Source: a virus
Length of the DNA stretch: 46,281 nt
Reading direction: 5' to 3' (one strand)
Virus record (IMG/VR): IMGVR_UViG_3300038999_000010
Span: 1-46,281 of that record
The position numbers and the translations under genes are program-made. Position 1 is the first letter of the stretch; each line of letters starts with the position of its first letter. Below, piece by piece: positions 32,518-41,786 of this stretch. The notes beneath the pieces were generated by a model. It was not told the origin of the DNA and did no database searches. It saw only the letters and a program-made list of their open reading frames with translations.

Positions 32518-33899
32518 TGACTATTTCAGACGAACAGTACAATACGTGGTTAAAACGTCGAAATGTACAACGTGATCTTCTCTTTATTGCCACGCATAGC
32601 GCAGGGACTGAATATTTCAGTTTATTGGGTAAAACGACTACGCCCAATGACACCCCTGCCAATACCGCTTTTGTGCAACGCTTTGTTGAATTTCCTAGCC
32701 TTATTATTGAGTCAATCAATGCTGACAAAGCCATTGGTGATATTAGCGTGGTGAATAACGGTATTGACCATTGGCAAGATTACAACTGGCAAAGCATTGA
32801 CGTTTTTCTCGGTGACAGCAGCTGGTTAGTTGATGACTATCGTAAAATTATCAGTGTAGTGATTGATGATGTTAATGCCGGTGCTGATGTGTTTACTTTT
32901 ATTACCCGAGATAAAAAAGCGTTATTAGAGGTTCCGGCCAATGATAATTACGTACTTGGCCAAGTAAACAATATTAGTCCGGAGTTAATTGACAGTACCC
33001 ACCTCATTTATCGTTTTCACCCCGACAATACAGCGATTGTTGACGGGGTTCGTGATAATGGCGTGCCATTAGTTGTGGTGACCGATTATACCGTTAACAA
33101 CAATGGTAGCTTTGCACTTATCTCAAGTGCAGCAGGTAAAATAACCTGTGATGCACATCATTTATCCATTAATAATACTGCAGAGGTTTGTCAATTTATT
33201 GCGGAGTTAGTGATAGGTAGTAGTGACATTGATACCGCGAATTTATTGGACTTCTCGACTAATGCTAACAATGCACCCTTGGGTATTTATTTAACAAAAG
33301 GTAGCGATTTATCGCAATGGATAACTGATATTGCCGCCAGTGTCGGCAGTATCTGGCGTTTCAATGCCCGGGGCTTATTTCAGCTTATTCGCTTTGAATT
33401 ACCCAAAGCAAATAACGTAAAGATAACACCAGGTATTATCGCGTTAAATAGCGTTGATTTAGTGTCAAAAGAGCAACCTTATTTATCGGTTGAAATGCAA
33501 TACCAATACAACTGGACCATTCAAGATGAATCACAGTTATCGGCAACATTGAGCGCCAGTGATAGGCAATATTATGCCAGCCAAGCTAAAACAGTTAAGG
33601 CTGATAACAGCGTGATATTAAATGGTGAATATCCCCTAGCGACCAAAGAAACTCGAACGAGTTATTTTGTCAATCAAAGTGATACTCAAAGCGAAGCACA
33701 GCGCATTGCTAACCAACGAAAGGTCATACGTAAGATTTATCGTTTAACGGCTTTTATTGCCCCGTTTAGCGTGTTGCTTTGTGATAGCGCTCATATAACT
33801 TATAACCGCTTTGGCTTTGATGAAGGTCTTAATGCAGTGATTATTTCCAGACAACAAAATACGGCCAATGGCTCAATGGAGTGTGAAGTATGGCTGTAA
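32517..33899 (+). CDS. tail tip/baseplate protein
   Basis: This ORF encodes 460 residues directly after the tape measure (start and stop share a base). The sequence is rich in beta-like strands, with an N-terminal segment (EYFSLLGKTTTPND) and a central LGIYLTKGSDLSQWITDIAASVGSIWRF that resembles the hub proteins that follow tape measures in marine siphophages. It probably belongs to the distal tail or hub, but no precise family is named. Its end overlaps the next gene by 10 bases. Confidence 0.7.
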   Translation: MTISDEQYNTWLKRRNVQRDLLFIATHSAGTEYFSLLGKTTTPNDTPANTAFVQRFVEFPSLIIESINADKAIGDISVVNNGIDHWQDYNWQSIDVFLGDSSWLVDDYRKIISVVIDDVNAGADVFTFITRDKKALLEVPANDNYVLGQVNNISPELIDSTHLIYRFHPDNTAIVDGVRDNGVPLVVVTDYTVNNNGSFALISSAAGKITCDAHHLSINNTAEVCQFIAELVIGSSDIDTANLLDFSTNANNAPLGIYLTKGSDLSQWITDIAASVGSIWRFNARGLFQLIRFELPKANNVKITPGIIALNSVDLVSKEQPYLSVEMQYQYNWTIQDESQLSATLSASDRQYYASQAKTVKADNSVILNGEYPLATKETRTSYFVNQSDTQSEAQRIANQRKVIRKIYRLTAFIAPFSVLLCDSAHITYNRFGFDEGLNAVIISRQQNTANGSMECEVWL

Positions 33900-34735
33900 C
33901 GGGCAATATAAAAATACTAGCAGAAAACCAATGGGATTTAGCCTCGCTCACATTGAACGATGGCACTGCAGTTGCTTCATTACCCTTAAGCAACACCCAA
34001 TTTTACAGTAATGAAGAAATAGCCCGTATCGCGAGCACCAGTGCCACTATTGTCGCGAATCTTGATAAACGTTATCAAATAAGCACGTTTAATCTGTACC
34101 GACACAACCTGAGCAATACTGCCACCGTACAGGTTCAATATTATTCGGGTGAAAATGGTACGGGCGAATTGGTGTTAGATTCTGGCGTACTTAAAGCTAT
34201 TCCTGCGAAATCATTAGGCGAATTAAACTGGCCATTAGATAAATTAGTGCCCAGTGCTTTTGATGATTGGCATTTACGTTTCACTTCCTATGATCATGAT
34301 TATGTTATTGCTCGTTCCATCAAAATCACGATTGTCGATGCTGACAACGAGCAAGGCTATATTGACATCACACGTTTTTATGTGGGTAAAGCATTTAGGC
34401 CAGCCTATAACTTTAGCTATGGCGCAGGGCTGAGTTGGTTAAATAGTGATAATCAACAACGTAGTGCTGGAGGCGGTATGTTTGCTAGTGCATCAAGTGC
34501 ATACAGGCAAATAGGTCTTTCATTAAATTACTTGCAGCCAAAAGATAGAAACGAACTAAGCCGTATACGTCGAATTGCGGGTAATAACAAAGATGTTTTT
34601 GTTTCTATGTACCCCAATAGAGGGGGCGCACTCGAAATAGAGCACACCATGGCGGGTATGTTCAGTGATACCAACGCGATTAATTCAACCTTCAATAACA
34701 ATTTCACCCACAGCCTTACGCTGTTAGAGGTCTAA
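33890..34735 (+). CDS. tail tip protein, beta-sandwich type
   Basis: This ORF encodes 281 residues, start overlapping the preceding gene by 10 bases. An N-terminal jelly-roll-like segment with alternating strands (YQISTFNLYRHNLSNTATVQ) and HLRFTSYDHDYVIARSIKIT suggests a discoidin-like or carbohydrate-binding-like beta-sandwich. The C-terminal half has FYVGKAFRPAYNFSYGAG and a YPNRGG segment seen in such tail proteins. It is probably a baseplate component that supports the fibre. No enzyme motif is visible. Confidence 0.68.
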   Translation: MAVTGNIKILAENQWDLASLTLNDGTAVASLPLSNTQFYSNEEIARIASTSATIVANLDKRYQISTFNLYRHNLSNTATVQVQYYSGENGTGELVLDSGVLKAIPAKSLGELNWPLDKLVPSAFDDWHLRFTSYDHDYVIARSIKITIVDADNEQGYIDITRFYVGKAFRPAYNFSYGAGLSWLNSDNQQRSAGGGMFASASSAYRQIGLSLNYLQPKDRNELSRIRRIAGNNKDVFVSMYPNRGGALEIEHTMAGMFSDTNAINSTFNNNFTHSLTLLEV

Positions 34736-34738
34736 AAT

Positions 34739-37051
34739 ATGCCAAGCAAATTAGCAGTGCCCGGAAAGCGATTTTCACCCAATGACGTTGAAACTTACGT
34801 AGACGATTTAAATGAAGCGATGCAAGCGGTTGATGACTCAGTTAATGCATTTAACCAACAGGTTGACGCTATTGACTTGGCTGAGGAACAAGTTTTTATA
34901 GCAAAGCAGCATGCAGCTGCTGCTAGCAATGCAATCCCTATTATTGAAGGGCATGTTCCAACCAATGCTGACTTTGATCGCGCTCGCTTAAATGAATTAA
35001 ATAACTTCCCCGTTTCAGGTCATTTAAATGTAGATAAAGCCACGGCTTTTGAATTTCGACAAGTCGCAGGGTGGGAAAATAAGTTCAAGTTAAAGGCCAA
35101 TAAAACCCGTATTGACGGTGTTTGGCATGATTATGCGGATACGATGTTAACGACTTTTGATGCGCCAAACGGCTTGCAAAATAAAGATTTAGCCAGCGCT
35201 GATTTTACTGATTTATCCGCCGCGATTGTTGCAGGAGGTACTGATTTATCACAATCATACTTAACCCAGCGTGTCGTGCATTACATGCTTCAAGAAGATA
35301 TTGTTGCTACCCCTGCGCAATCTATTGCATTTATTCAAGACCCAAAAAATAATTTTTATCATGAAAATGGCGTATTACGTCAACGGGTAATGACCTTTGA
35401 AAAAGCGCGCTTACTTGAAACGGTAGCACAAGAAACAGGCCAATTATACACTAATTCAGTTAATGCCATGACCTCACTAGGCTGGACATTAAGCGCCAAT
35501 ACATTGGGAGAGTTTGACAAAGACGGTAAAAAAGCCGTGGTTATCGGTATTTTGAACGGGCGAAATCAAGGCGCTTTTCATCCGAGTTTTCATGATCTTG
35601 GTTGTTCGTCATTTAGAACGACAACTAACGGTATCGGTATTACTAATCATGGAAATTGGGCACGCACAGGAGATGGGTATTTGCCGACATGTAAAGCTGA
35701 CTGTATGTCGCCATTAGCTTCAGGTGATGAGGGTGTGGGATTTGCATCTTATACTGGCTCTGTTGCTGGTGGTTTTAATCAAGGTCGTGACGATAATAAA
35801 TTCTACGATGCAATCTACTCATCAGACTTAGAAAGCTCAATGATGAATGTTAGACAATCATCTTATCAAGAAATACGAGAAAGCAATAAAAGAAAAGCAA
35901 TGGCGGCGCAGATTGATGGTGTTGAAAGTGTACCTTTTACCAAAGTTGGTACAGTTACCCAAATAGGTAATTCGGTGTATTCTGGTGGGTTCACTAAACT
36001 GATAGGCGCAGGCCAAGACTGGCAGGGGTTTGGCGATTGGTCAGGCTATTTAGACTCTAGCGGGGATGGTGATATGGAAGGTTGTTATATCATCGGAAAT
36101 GATGGCCAAGCATACCCGTTAGGCTCAATTAGAATGGGGACTAATGGGGCATCAGCAACATGTTATATAAGTAAAACTCAAAACAATGTGGTAAGCAAAT
36201 TCCCTGCTGGGACTTATGATGTGGTCATTGCCAGATTTGACATTAATCCCCACAAACAAACCACCCCACATTGGACTAATATTGTTGGCAACTTTTCAAG
36301 AGTCTTAGCGCTGTTTACCACGGTAGGTTCAAAGTTTTATGGTGCTGACGGCATCTATGGACAATGGATTCCTAACAGACCAGATGGAACGCCGACGGTA
36401 AAAAACTTTAGCCGAAAAGGCTTTCAACCAGTCACAACCACAGAAAAAACCGATGATAATGGTTTGACGTGGATAAATACATCTTATTCAATTGACTCAA
36501 TAACCAATGACTATAATGCAGGGCACCCATCAACCACGGTTGCTTTACATCATTATGAAACTAAAGCGCACTTTACTAAAGACGATGCAAGCCAAAAAGT
36601 GTTTGATGTCACTAAATATATCCGAATGAACCAGAGGCATTCTGTTGTAGAGGGGGCGCTATTGACAAGCTCGTTAATAGGTAAAGTGCCAACATACAAC
36701 GGTAGTAGTGGCTATCACACTGAAAAAGCTATCACGACTTTATTAATTAATGCTAATGGCTTTCTTCAAGGTAACACTAGTCGGGCAGATATGGGCCAAA
36801 AACACGAACCATTTACCTTAACGGGTGATGATTCTCCCGCCTTAAAGATATTAGATTATTTATCTTCAAAAAATGGAGTTGCTTTATTTTCTATGGCGTT
36901 TAAAGAATTGATTTTTGATGTCGATTGGGGTGATAACAATGAAATTGAGATAGTCACAAGCGGCCAAGAGTCGTTTACTGACGACAACGGCAATACAGGT
37001 ACTCGCGGCATGGCCTCTTTTGAAACCCAAGACTTTATCGTGGAGTACTAA
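34739..37051 (+). CDS. tail fibre / receptor-binding protein
   Basis: This ORF encodes 770 residues, 3 bases after the tail tip gene. The N-terminus has a short helical coil (DLNEAMQAVDDSVNAFNQQV) suited to attachment to the tail; the middle has repeated Gly/Ser-rich segments and a compact C-terminal part (DNNEIEIVTSGQESFTDDNG). The size, position and composition fit the main fibre that recognises the host surface. No chaperone or peptidase motif was identified. Confidence 0.75.
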   Translation: MPSKLAVPGKRFSPNDVETYVDDLNEAMQAVDDSVNAFNQQVDAIDLAEEQVFIAKQHAAAASNAIPIIEGHVPTNADFDRARLNELNNFPVSGHLNVDKATAFEFRQVAGWENKFKLKANKTRIDGVWHDYADTMLTTFDAPNGLQNKDLASADFTDLSAAIVAGGTDLSQSYLTQRVVHYMLQEDIVATPAQSIAFIQDPKNNFYHENGVLRQRVMTFEKARLLETVAQETGQLYTNSVNAMTSLGWTLSANTLGEFDKDGKKAVVIGILNGRNQGAFHPSFHDLGCSSFRTTTNGIGITNHGNWARTGDGYLPTCKADCMSPLASGDEGVGFASYTGSVAGGFNQGRDDNKFYDAIYSSDLESSMMNVRQSSYQEIRESNKRKAMAAQIDGVESVPFTKVGTVTQIGNSVYSGGFTKLIGAGQDWQGFGDWSGYLDSSGDGDMEGCYIIGNDGQAYPLGSIRMGTNGASATCYISKTQNNVVSKFPAGTYDVVIARFDINPHKQTTPHWTNIVGNFSRVLALFTTVGSKFYGADGIYGQWIPNRPDGTPTVKNFSRKGFQPVTTTEKTDDNGLTWINTSYSIDSITNDYNAGHPSTTVALHHYETKAHFTKDDASQKVFDVTKYIRMNQRHSVVEGALLTSSLIGKVPTYNGSSGYHTEKAITTLLINANGFLQGNTSRADMGQKHEPFTLTGDDSPALKILDYLSSKNGVALFSMAFKELIFDVDWGDNNEIEIVTSGQESFTDDNGNTGTRGMASFETQDFIVEY

Positions 37052-37053
37052 CA

Positions 37054-37656
37054 ATGAACTTATCCTATTTTCAAACTAACAATGAAAGCGGTGAAACGGT
37101 CACTAAACAAAAACCTGAGTTTAAATCATTAGCCGATATTCAGCGCGTTATTGCACTAGGTAAGCCCAAAACGGTTATTGATAAATTTATCGACTTAGCG
37201 CTAGCCAGTGAGCAATGGCAATGGTTCGGTGAATACAATGAATACTTAGCCAACCTTGCTCAAGTTATCGCGTTTAATGCTAATTTACCTGTTATTAGTA
37301 CCAACGAAAAAGGTGATGATGTTTTGGCCGAGCCAAAAGCCTTACCAGCTGAGCCAATACGCCCCGTATTATTAACAATTGAAGAATTTAAAGCCGCTAA
37401 AAAGGTTTTTTTTGATTCATACAACAAGAAGCAAGGCGTTAAAATAAACGGTTATCAAGTCAGTTTAAATAAAGATAATTCAGACGGCTTAGTCAGTATC
37501 AAAGCGGGTTATGAATTAGCGGGAGACGTTATATTCCCGACTAACTTCATTGCCGATAATGCCAGCGGTACGGTATCAATTAAGCTGAATAGTTTTGACG
37601 AATTCACTAGTTTTGCTTTGCAGTTTTTAGCCGCAAGAAATGCACTTTTTAATTAA
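37054..37656 (+). CDS. fibre-associated protein, possible assembly factor
   Basis: This ORF encodes 200 residues starting with GGAG 8 bases upstream, 2 bases after the fibre stop. The N-terminal half is helical (SLADIQRVIALGKPKTVIDKFIDLAL, QWQWFGEYNEYLANLAQVI), followed by a proline-rich linker (AEPKALPAEPIRPVLL) and a beta-rich C-terminal half. Position right after the fibre suggests a chaperone or adaptor for fibre assembly. No family is recognised. Confidence 0.6.
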   Translation: MNLSYFQTNNESGETVTKQKPEFKSLADIQRVIALGKPKTVIDKFIDLALASEQWQWFGEYNEYLANLAQVIAFNANLPVISTNEKGDDVLAEPKALPAEPIRPVLLTIEEFKAAKKVFFDSYNKKQGVKINGYQVSLNKDNSDGLVSIKAGYELAGDVIFPTNFIADNASGTVSIKLNSFDEFTSFALQFLAARNALFN

Positions 37657-37665
37657 GAGGTATAT

Positions 37666-38052
37666 ATGTTTATTCCATTATTGAAAATGTTAAAAAACCT
37701 AACGGGCTACTTATTTGTAGCCTTTTTTTTGTTTAGTCCTTTTGTGCCAGGTGGTAACTATATTGGTTATTTACTGGCTATTTTCTTTCTCATTCAATTG
37801 CCGCTTATCCGAAAATACGATTATTGCTTAAGTACCTGGTATGTCATTGATATTTTAGCGTGTCATTGTTGCCACGCGACAGGGCATAAAAGGTCCATTA
37901 GTGGATGGACGGGTCAGCACATGAAAGATAAAAAACGCTATTACTACCAAGCCAAGGTGATTGATTTTGCTTTTGGTAAAAATCATTGCTTGCGCGAATA
38001 TCAAAAAGAAAAAGCAAAGGGGCATGTAGATGAAGATACAAAATCAGGGTGA
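37666..38052 (+). CDS. membrane protein with an internal terminator in its 5' end
   Basis: This ORF encodes 128 residues with AGAGG 8 bases before its ATG. Two hydrophobic segments (about 10-30 and 33-48) are followed by a Cys/His-rich stretch (ACHCCHATGHKRSISGWTG) and a basic C-terminal part. Codons 14 to 22 contain a complete terminator-like hairpin (see 37705-37730). The gene overlaps the next by 23 bases. Function unknown; if the hairpin works, expression would depend on read-through. Confidence 0.6.
   Translation: MFIPLLKMLKNLTGYLFVAFFLFSPFVPGGNYIGYLLAIFFLIQLPLIRKYDYCLSTWYVIDILACHCCHATGHKRSISGWTGQHMKDKKRYYYQAKVIDFAFGKNHCLREYQKEKAKGHVDEDTKSG
37705..37730 (+). terminator. intrinsic terminator inside a coding region
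   Basis: GGCTAC, a TTATTT loop and GTAGCC form a perfect 6-bp stem followed by eight T residues, within the first 22 codons of the 128-aa gene. It may end part of the tail transcript or attenuate the following genes. Confidence 0.7.
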
Positions 38053-38305
38053 GTGGACCTTTGAGATAAAACAAATATTTTGTCGAAAAACACCTGCGCA
38101 TGGTGAAGAGTATTGCGCAAGTGCTGTCATTACCGTAACTGACGGTGAGCCACATTTAGAACTCTTATTAAACAAAAACACTGATGTTTTTAGCCGAAGC
38201 GACTATCGGGATTTTAACCGCTATTTAAAAAACCTTGGCTTCAAAAGTGCAAAGTTCAAACGAATTAAAAACAATAAATCCAGAGATGTTACTCATTTAG
38301 AGTAA
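38030..38305 (+). CDS. hypothetical late protein
   Basis: This ORF encodes 91 residues, start inside the preceding gene, with GGGG 8 bases before the ATG. It is basic at the C-terminus (FKSAKFKRIKNNKSRDV) with short beta-like strands (YCASAVITVTDGEPHLELLL). A 9-bp hairpin with one G-T pair lies in the 78-base gap after it (around 38327-38353). Function unknown. Confidence 0.6.
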   Translation: MKIQNQGEWTFEIKQIFCRKTPAHGEEYCASAVITVTDGEPHLELLLNKNTDVFSRSDYRDFNRYLKNLGFKSAKFKRIKNNKSRDVTHLE

Positions 38306-38383
38306 ACGAATAAATCTTTGAAAAATCGTGGTTATGTGCGTTAACCATAATCACTAAATTTATCAACAATAAAAAAGATAAAC

Positions 38384-38743
38384 ATGTCAAGTCAAATACT
38401 GGTAGGTAATCAAGTAGGAACTCTCGGAGAGATTTCTTTAATTGAAGACGATAACGTTTTATGGACTCATAACGAAACGCTAACAGCGTGGCTTGTTAAA
38501 TTTCCTGATCGTGACATTAGTGAATACCATCGAAACTTTACGTTGATAAAAGTCACGGACAGAACCAAAGCTCAATTACTCTATCTTGGTGAAGCAATTG
38601 TTATTGATGAAAACCCAATAACAAATCGTTGGTTTTTTGTTGAACCGGATAAAACTAGCGAACAATGGCAAGAACTGTTCACTACTGGTGAAACAAGCAA
38701 AACGTTTGCTGAAATAGAGCCTTATTTACGAGAGTTTAGCTAA
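38384..38743 (+). CDS. hypothetical tail-region protein
   Basis: This ORF encodes 119 residues (MSSQILVGNQVGTLGEISLI). It contains beta-like strands and an acidic C-terminus (SKTFAEIEPYLREFS). Its stop overlaps the start of the beta-helix protein by one base (TAATG), so both are translated together and it may be its adaptor. Function unknown. Confidence 0.6.
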   Translation: MSSQILVGNQVGTLGEISLIEDDNVLWTHNETLTAWLVKFPDRDISEYHRNFTLIKVTDRTKAQLLYLGEAIVIDENPITNRWFFVEPDKTSEQWQELFTTGETSKTFAEIEPYLREFS

Positions 38744-40383
38744 TGCCTATTATTGAGATAATAAAAGTTTATGAAGATGGCACAGGCGCTTTTACATCAA
38801 TAAAAACCGCCATCGATGCAAACAGGCAAGATTTACCCGCCAACGATAAGCAGCTTGTCTTTGAGTTGAGCGGGCAGCAAATTATTAGCGGGTCTTTTAT
38901 TGACTTAGCACTTTATACAACCGACTTAACTCGAAATATAGTTATTCGTGCTAAAGCGGGAGAGAAAGCTAATGGTATAGCCGGTTATGGGGCAACTTAT
39001 AACGGCGGCGGAACTTATGTACTAGTAGCGAGACATAAACACGTAGTTTTTGATGGTATTGAGCTTGCTGGAGGGCGAAGCATACATTCAGCTACGAATG
39101 TAACTGTGCAAAATTGCTTGGCTCACGATATCGATTCTTGGCTTTCAACAGATATAGGTGCTCAATATTACAATTGTATTTTGTATGATTGCGGTTTACC
39201 TAACGACTCAGGCTCAAACGGTGTTTACTTATTAAATGCTAAGATGCATCGATGTACATTAGTTGCAGATTTAGCGCATGGTGGTTATGGCGGTCAAATA
39301 TTATCTAGATATAGTAAAGATATCTCTCCTGCGACGCAGACAATCCATGTAAACGAAAGCATTGGTGGTCACGACAATTACCACCCAGCTTACGGTACAT
39401 TAAATGATTATAACGCTGATAGCGAAGGTAAAGCACCGGGTACGAACACGTTTACTGCGTCACTGGCTGATTTTGAAGATGCTGCAAATAAGAATTACAA
39501 CTTATCAACGAGCTCTCCGCTTTACACTGGGGGACCAAGTGGAGAGCCAATTGGGGCAATATTAGCCAGTGCACCTGTTGTTATTCCTGCCGTAACGATT
39601 GATAGCGTAATAGCAGAGCAAATCGAACAAGGCCAAGTAAATTCGATCACCACGAATTGTTCAGTGCTTGGTGTTAATGCTGAGCAGCTCGAACAAGTTG
39701 CCCCGGTTACATTAACCTCAACCGTTTCAATTGCTGCCATTATTGCAGAGCAAATAGAGCAAGGCCAAACTCAGCAAATCACGGCTAATAATTCATTGTT
39801 TGGTGTTAATGCTGAGCAGCTCGAACACGTTGTCCCGGTTACATTAACCTCAACCGTTTCAATTGCTACCATTATTGCAGAGCAAATAGAGCAAGGACAA
39901 ACTCATCCAATCACGGTTAATTATTCATTGTTTGGTGTTAATGCTGAGCAGCTTGAACAAATTCAGCCGATCACATTAACCTCAACTGTTTCAATTGCTA
40001 CCATTAATGCAGAGCAAAAAGAGCAAGCTAGCCCGATAAGTTTAAGCGGTGCTAACGTAGTCATTTCGCTGATTGCAGAGCAAATAGAACAGGGGCAAGC
40101 TAATCAGGCCACTGTTAACTATTCATTGTTTAGTCTTAATGCTGCGCAGCTAGAACAAGCTGAGCCGGTAACATTAGCCTCTAGTATTTCAATTAACAGT
40201 GTAATGGGCGAGCAGTTAGAGCAAAGTACATTCATTGAACAAGAAAAAACACTTGCTCAAAGCTTATTACGAAGTAACCAAATTAGCCTGATAAAAACCA
40301 CGTTCCACTATAAATTAATGAGGAACACTTCAACAATCACAACAATAAAAACCACTCCTACTTACTCAATACAAAAGGTATAA
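38743..40383 (+). CDS. tail protein with beta-helix domain and 22-residue repeats
   Basis: This ORF encodes 546 residues. Residues about 1-270 read as a right-handed parallel beta-helix of the pectate-lyase-like type (YEDGTGAFTSIKTAID, VVFDGIELAGGRSIHSATNV, VQNCLAHDI, MHRCTLVADL), common in tailspikes that bind or degrade surface sugars. Residues 291 to about 494 contain ten units of 22 residues, each starting AEQxEQ or a variant. The C-terminal 50 residues are basic and threonine-rich. No catalytic residues can be assigned. It is probably a receptor-binding or surface-exposed virion protein. Confidence 0.75.
   Translation: MPIIEIIKVYEDGTGAFTSIKTAIDANRQDLPANDKQLVFELSGQQIISGSFIDLALYTTDLTRNIVIRAKAGEKANGIAGYGATYNGGGTYVLVARHKHVVFDGIELAGGRSIHSATNVTVQNCLAHDIDSWLSTDIGAQYYNCILYDCGLPNDSGSNGVYLLNAKMHRCTLVADLAHGGYGGQILSRYSKDISPATQTIHVNESIGGHDNYHPAYGTLNDYNADSEGKAPGTNTFTASLADFEDAANKNYNLSTSSPLYTGGPSGEPIGAILASAPVVIPAVTIDSVIAEQIEQGQVNSITTNCSVLGVNAEQLEQVAPVTLTSTVSIAAIIAEQIEQGQTQQITANNSLFGVNAEQLEHVVPVTLTSTVSIATIIAEQIEQGQTHPITVNYSLFGVNAEQLEQIQPITLTSTVSIATINAEQKEQASPISLSGANVVISLIAEQIEQGQANQATVNYSLFSLNAAQLEQAEPVTLASSISINSVMGEQLEQSTFIEQEKTLAQSLLRSNQISLIKTTFHYKLMRNTSTITTIKTTPTYSIQKV
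39613..40224 (+). repeat. ten 66-bp coding repeats (132-bp near-identical super-repeat)
   Basis: The first codons of the ten units fall at residues 291, 313, 335 and so on to 489, in exact 22-residue register. At DNA level GGTGTTAATGCTGAGCAG recurs every 132 bases (near 39670, 39802 and 39934), and units 2-6 are almost identical, so copy number could change by recombination. Confidence 0.9.
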
Positions 40384-40385
40384 AA

Positions 40386-40784
40386 ATGGCCACTTTTTTC
40401 AGTAGCACAAACAGTAAACGTTATGGACCACAACATTCAAAAGATAATGCCACCGATATTGTCGTGGTAAAAAACCCGGTAAAATCGGACGATTGGGCAA
40501 CATTTCAATCAAAAATAATTGCCCAAGCAGCTATCACAGGTGCAGATATAAATATCACGGAAGTGGGTGATGATTTACAAGTGACGGTAAACGGAAAAAC
40601 CGACATTGATCAATCCCAAACAACGTTGTTAGCAGATGATATTTGTATGGCTATTATTGATACGGCGGGTCAAGAAGTTAAATATTGTCTTGATGCCGTA
40701 GATAAGGTAATTACGAATGGCGATGGAGACACGATTGATCTACCACAAATAACCTTCTTTATTAGAGAGTTTAAGGCGGCATAA
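40386..40784 (+). CDS. hypothetical virion-region protein
   Basis: This ORF encodes 132 residues starting MATFFSSTNSKRYGPQHSKD, 2 bases after the repeat protein. It has beta-like strands in the middle (DINITEVGDDLQVTVNGKTD) and no membrane helix. Its last base overlaps the next start. It may be a structural partner of the beta-helix protein. Function unknown. Confidence 0.6.
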   Translation: MATFFSSTNSKRYGPQHSKDNATDIVVVKNPVKSDDWATFQSKIIAQAAITGADINITEVGDDLQVTVNGKTDIDQSQTTLLADDICMAIIDTAGQEVKYCLDAVDKVITNGDGDTIDLPQITFFIREFKAA

Positions 40785-41122
40785 TGGAGCTTAAATTTCG
40801 CAATAATAGCACCAACAGCGAAACCTTTGTTATCAAAAAAAGTAAAGCCTTGGCAGAAAACGCCAATGATTTTGCTGTTGCAGCAACGGAAAAAATTGAA
40901 AAAATTGAGCTCAAATCAGCCACGTTAACCCTGTCGACAAATAACGCGGAAATAACCATGAAAGATACGGTTGTTTATTTCGAGCGTCGGAGCTATCCTG
41001 CGACCGAATTTTGCATCACACCCTCGCAAGCTTCACTCAATAAAATAACAGAGAGAACATTGTTTGATCTCGTCGCTAATGATTCGCAATTCTTAGCGGA
41101 GGTTTACATAAGCGTGAAATAA
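40784..41122 (+). CDS. last gene of the late operon, hypothetical
   Basis: This ORF encodes 112 residues (MELKFRNNSTNSETFVIKKS), with alternating hydrophobic residues (KIELKSATLTLSTNNAEITM) suggesting a small beta-structured protein. It overlaps the preceding gene by one base and is followed at once by a long palindromic terminator. Function unknown. Confidence 0.6.
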   Translation: MELKFRNNSTNSETFVIKKSKALAENANDFAVAATEKIEKIELKSATLTLSTNNAEITMKDTVVYFERRSYPATEFCITPSQASLNKITERTLFDLVANDSQFLAEVYISVK

Positions 41123-41125
41123 AAA

Positions 41126-41157
41126 AAACGGGTATAAATATATATTTATACCCGTTT
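41126..41157. terminator. bidirectional terminator closing the late operon
   Basis: A 32-bp perfect palindrome (15-bp arms around TA, with CGGG/CCCG at each outer end) is flanked by an A run on the left and TTT on the right. It separates the plus-strand late operon from the convergent minus-strand cassette and should stop both. Confidence 0.9.
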
Positions 41158-41216
41158 AATGTTCGGTTCGCTTTTATCTAATGACTGAGTAAGTGTAACC
41201 ATAGTATCCCTCTTGG

Positions 41217-41615
41217 TTATTCTGTTGCATTAACTTCTTTGATTCTATCAATAAGCCATAGAATTCTATCTCGCCCCGCCTTTAGGTCCTCTAAACTTTC
41301 AGATAAATAAAAGGTATTTGCTAATTCATCATCGGTTAAATGGCCTAGTGAAGTTAGGGCTCGTTTCTCATTAATAGCTTTATGATCATTGGTTAATCGG
41401 TGCAGCTTTCGTGATAGCCACCTTAAATGTTCTTTCCCTGCTGTAAGCCAAGAAATAAAAAGCATATCTGATACGTTATGCACTAGTGCCGTCGCTATGA
41501 CTTCACTAGGATAATGACCGTAAGCTATTTGCTTATCACCTTTGCTGTAATGCTCACCATGTGGGTCTGGTTCGTTATTCTCTCGCCACTTGGCAAACGG
41601 TGTTGATTCAGTCAT
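41217..41615 (-). CDS. hypothetical protein, last gene of the right cassette
   Basis: The ATG at 41615 has GGGAG 6 bases upstream and gives 132 residues. The protein begins MTESTPFAKWRENNEPDPHG and has helical segments with conserved-looking Trp and His residues (SWLTAGKEHLRWLSRKLHRL), ending in another helix (RDRILWLIDRIKEV). No family is recognised. Its start is preceded by one copy of the intercistronic motif (41628-41639). Confidence 0.65.
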   Translation of the reverse strand: MTESTPFAKWRENNEPDPHGEHYSKGDKQIAYGHYPSEVIATALVHNVSDMLFISWLTAGKEHLRWLSRKLHRLTNDHKAINEKRALTSLGHLTDDELANTFYLSESLEDLKAGRDRILWLIDRIKEVNATE

Positions 41616-41640
41616 TTTCGCTCCCTTGGGGTAATTGTGG

Positions 41641-41757
41641 TTAAAAATTGGCTTCATCATTGTAAGACTTAGCCCAAACTGCTTGTGCAAACTGTCGGCC
41701 TTGTTGTACTGCCCAAAAATGCTGCCAACGATACCATTTCAATACATGTGCATTCAT
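41641..41757 (-). CDS. 38-residue protein
   Basis: I read this short gene directly: start at 41757 with GAGG 4 bases upstream, beginning MNAHVLKWYRWQHFWAVQQG and ending KSYNDEANF. It is aromatic and basic, with three Trp in the first half, and is probably one amphipathic helix. One copy of the cassette motif precedes it, and the next copy follows its stop directly. Function unknown. Confidence 0.5.
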   Translation of the reverse strand: MNAHVLKWYRWQHFWAVQQGRQFAQAVWAKSYNDEANF

Positions 41758-41786
41758 AAAACCTCACTCGGGGTAATTGTGTTTAG

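Noticed and set aside
39613-40224. The 132-bp repeats as a CRISPR or satellite array
   Set aside because: They are in frame and encode a continuous 22-residue protein repeat inside a tail gene.
41126-41157. The 32-bp palindrome as an operator or recombination site
   Set aside because: Its position between two convergent operons, GC-rich outer stem and A/T flanks fit a bidirectional terminator better.
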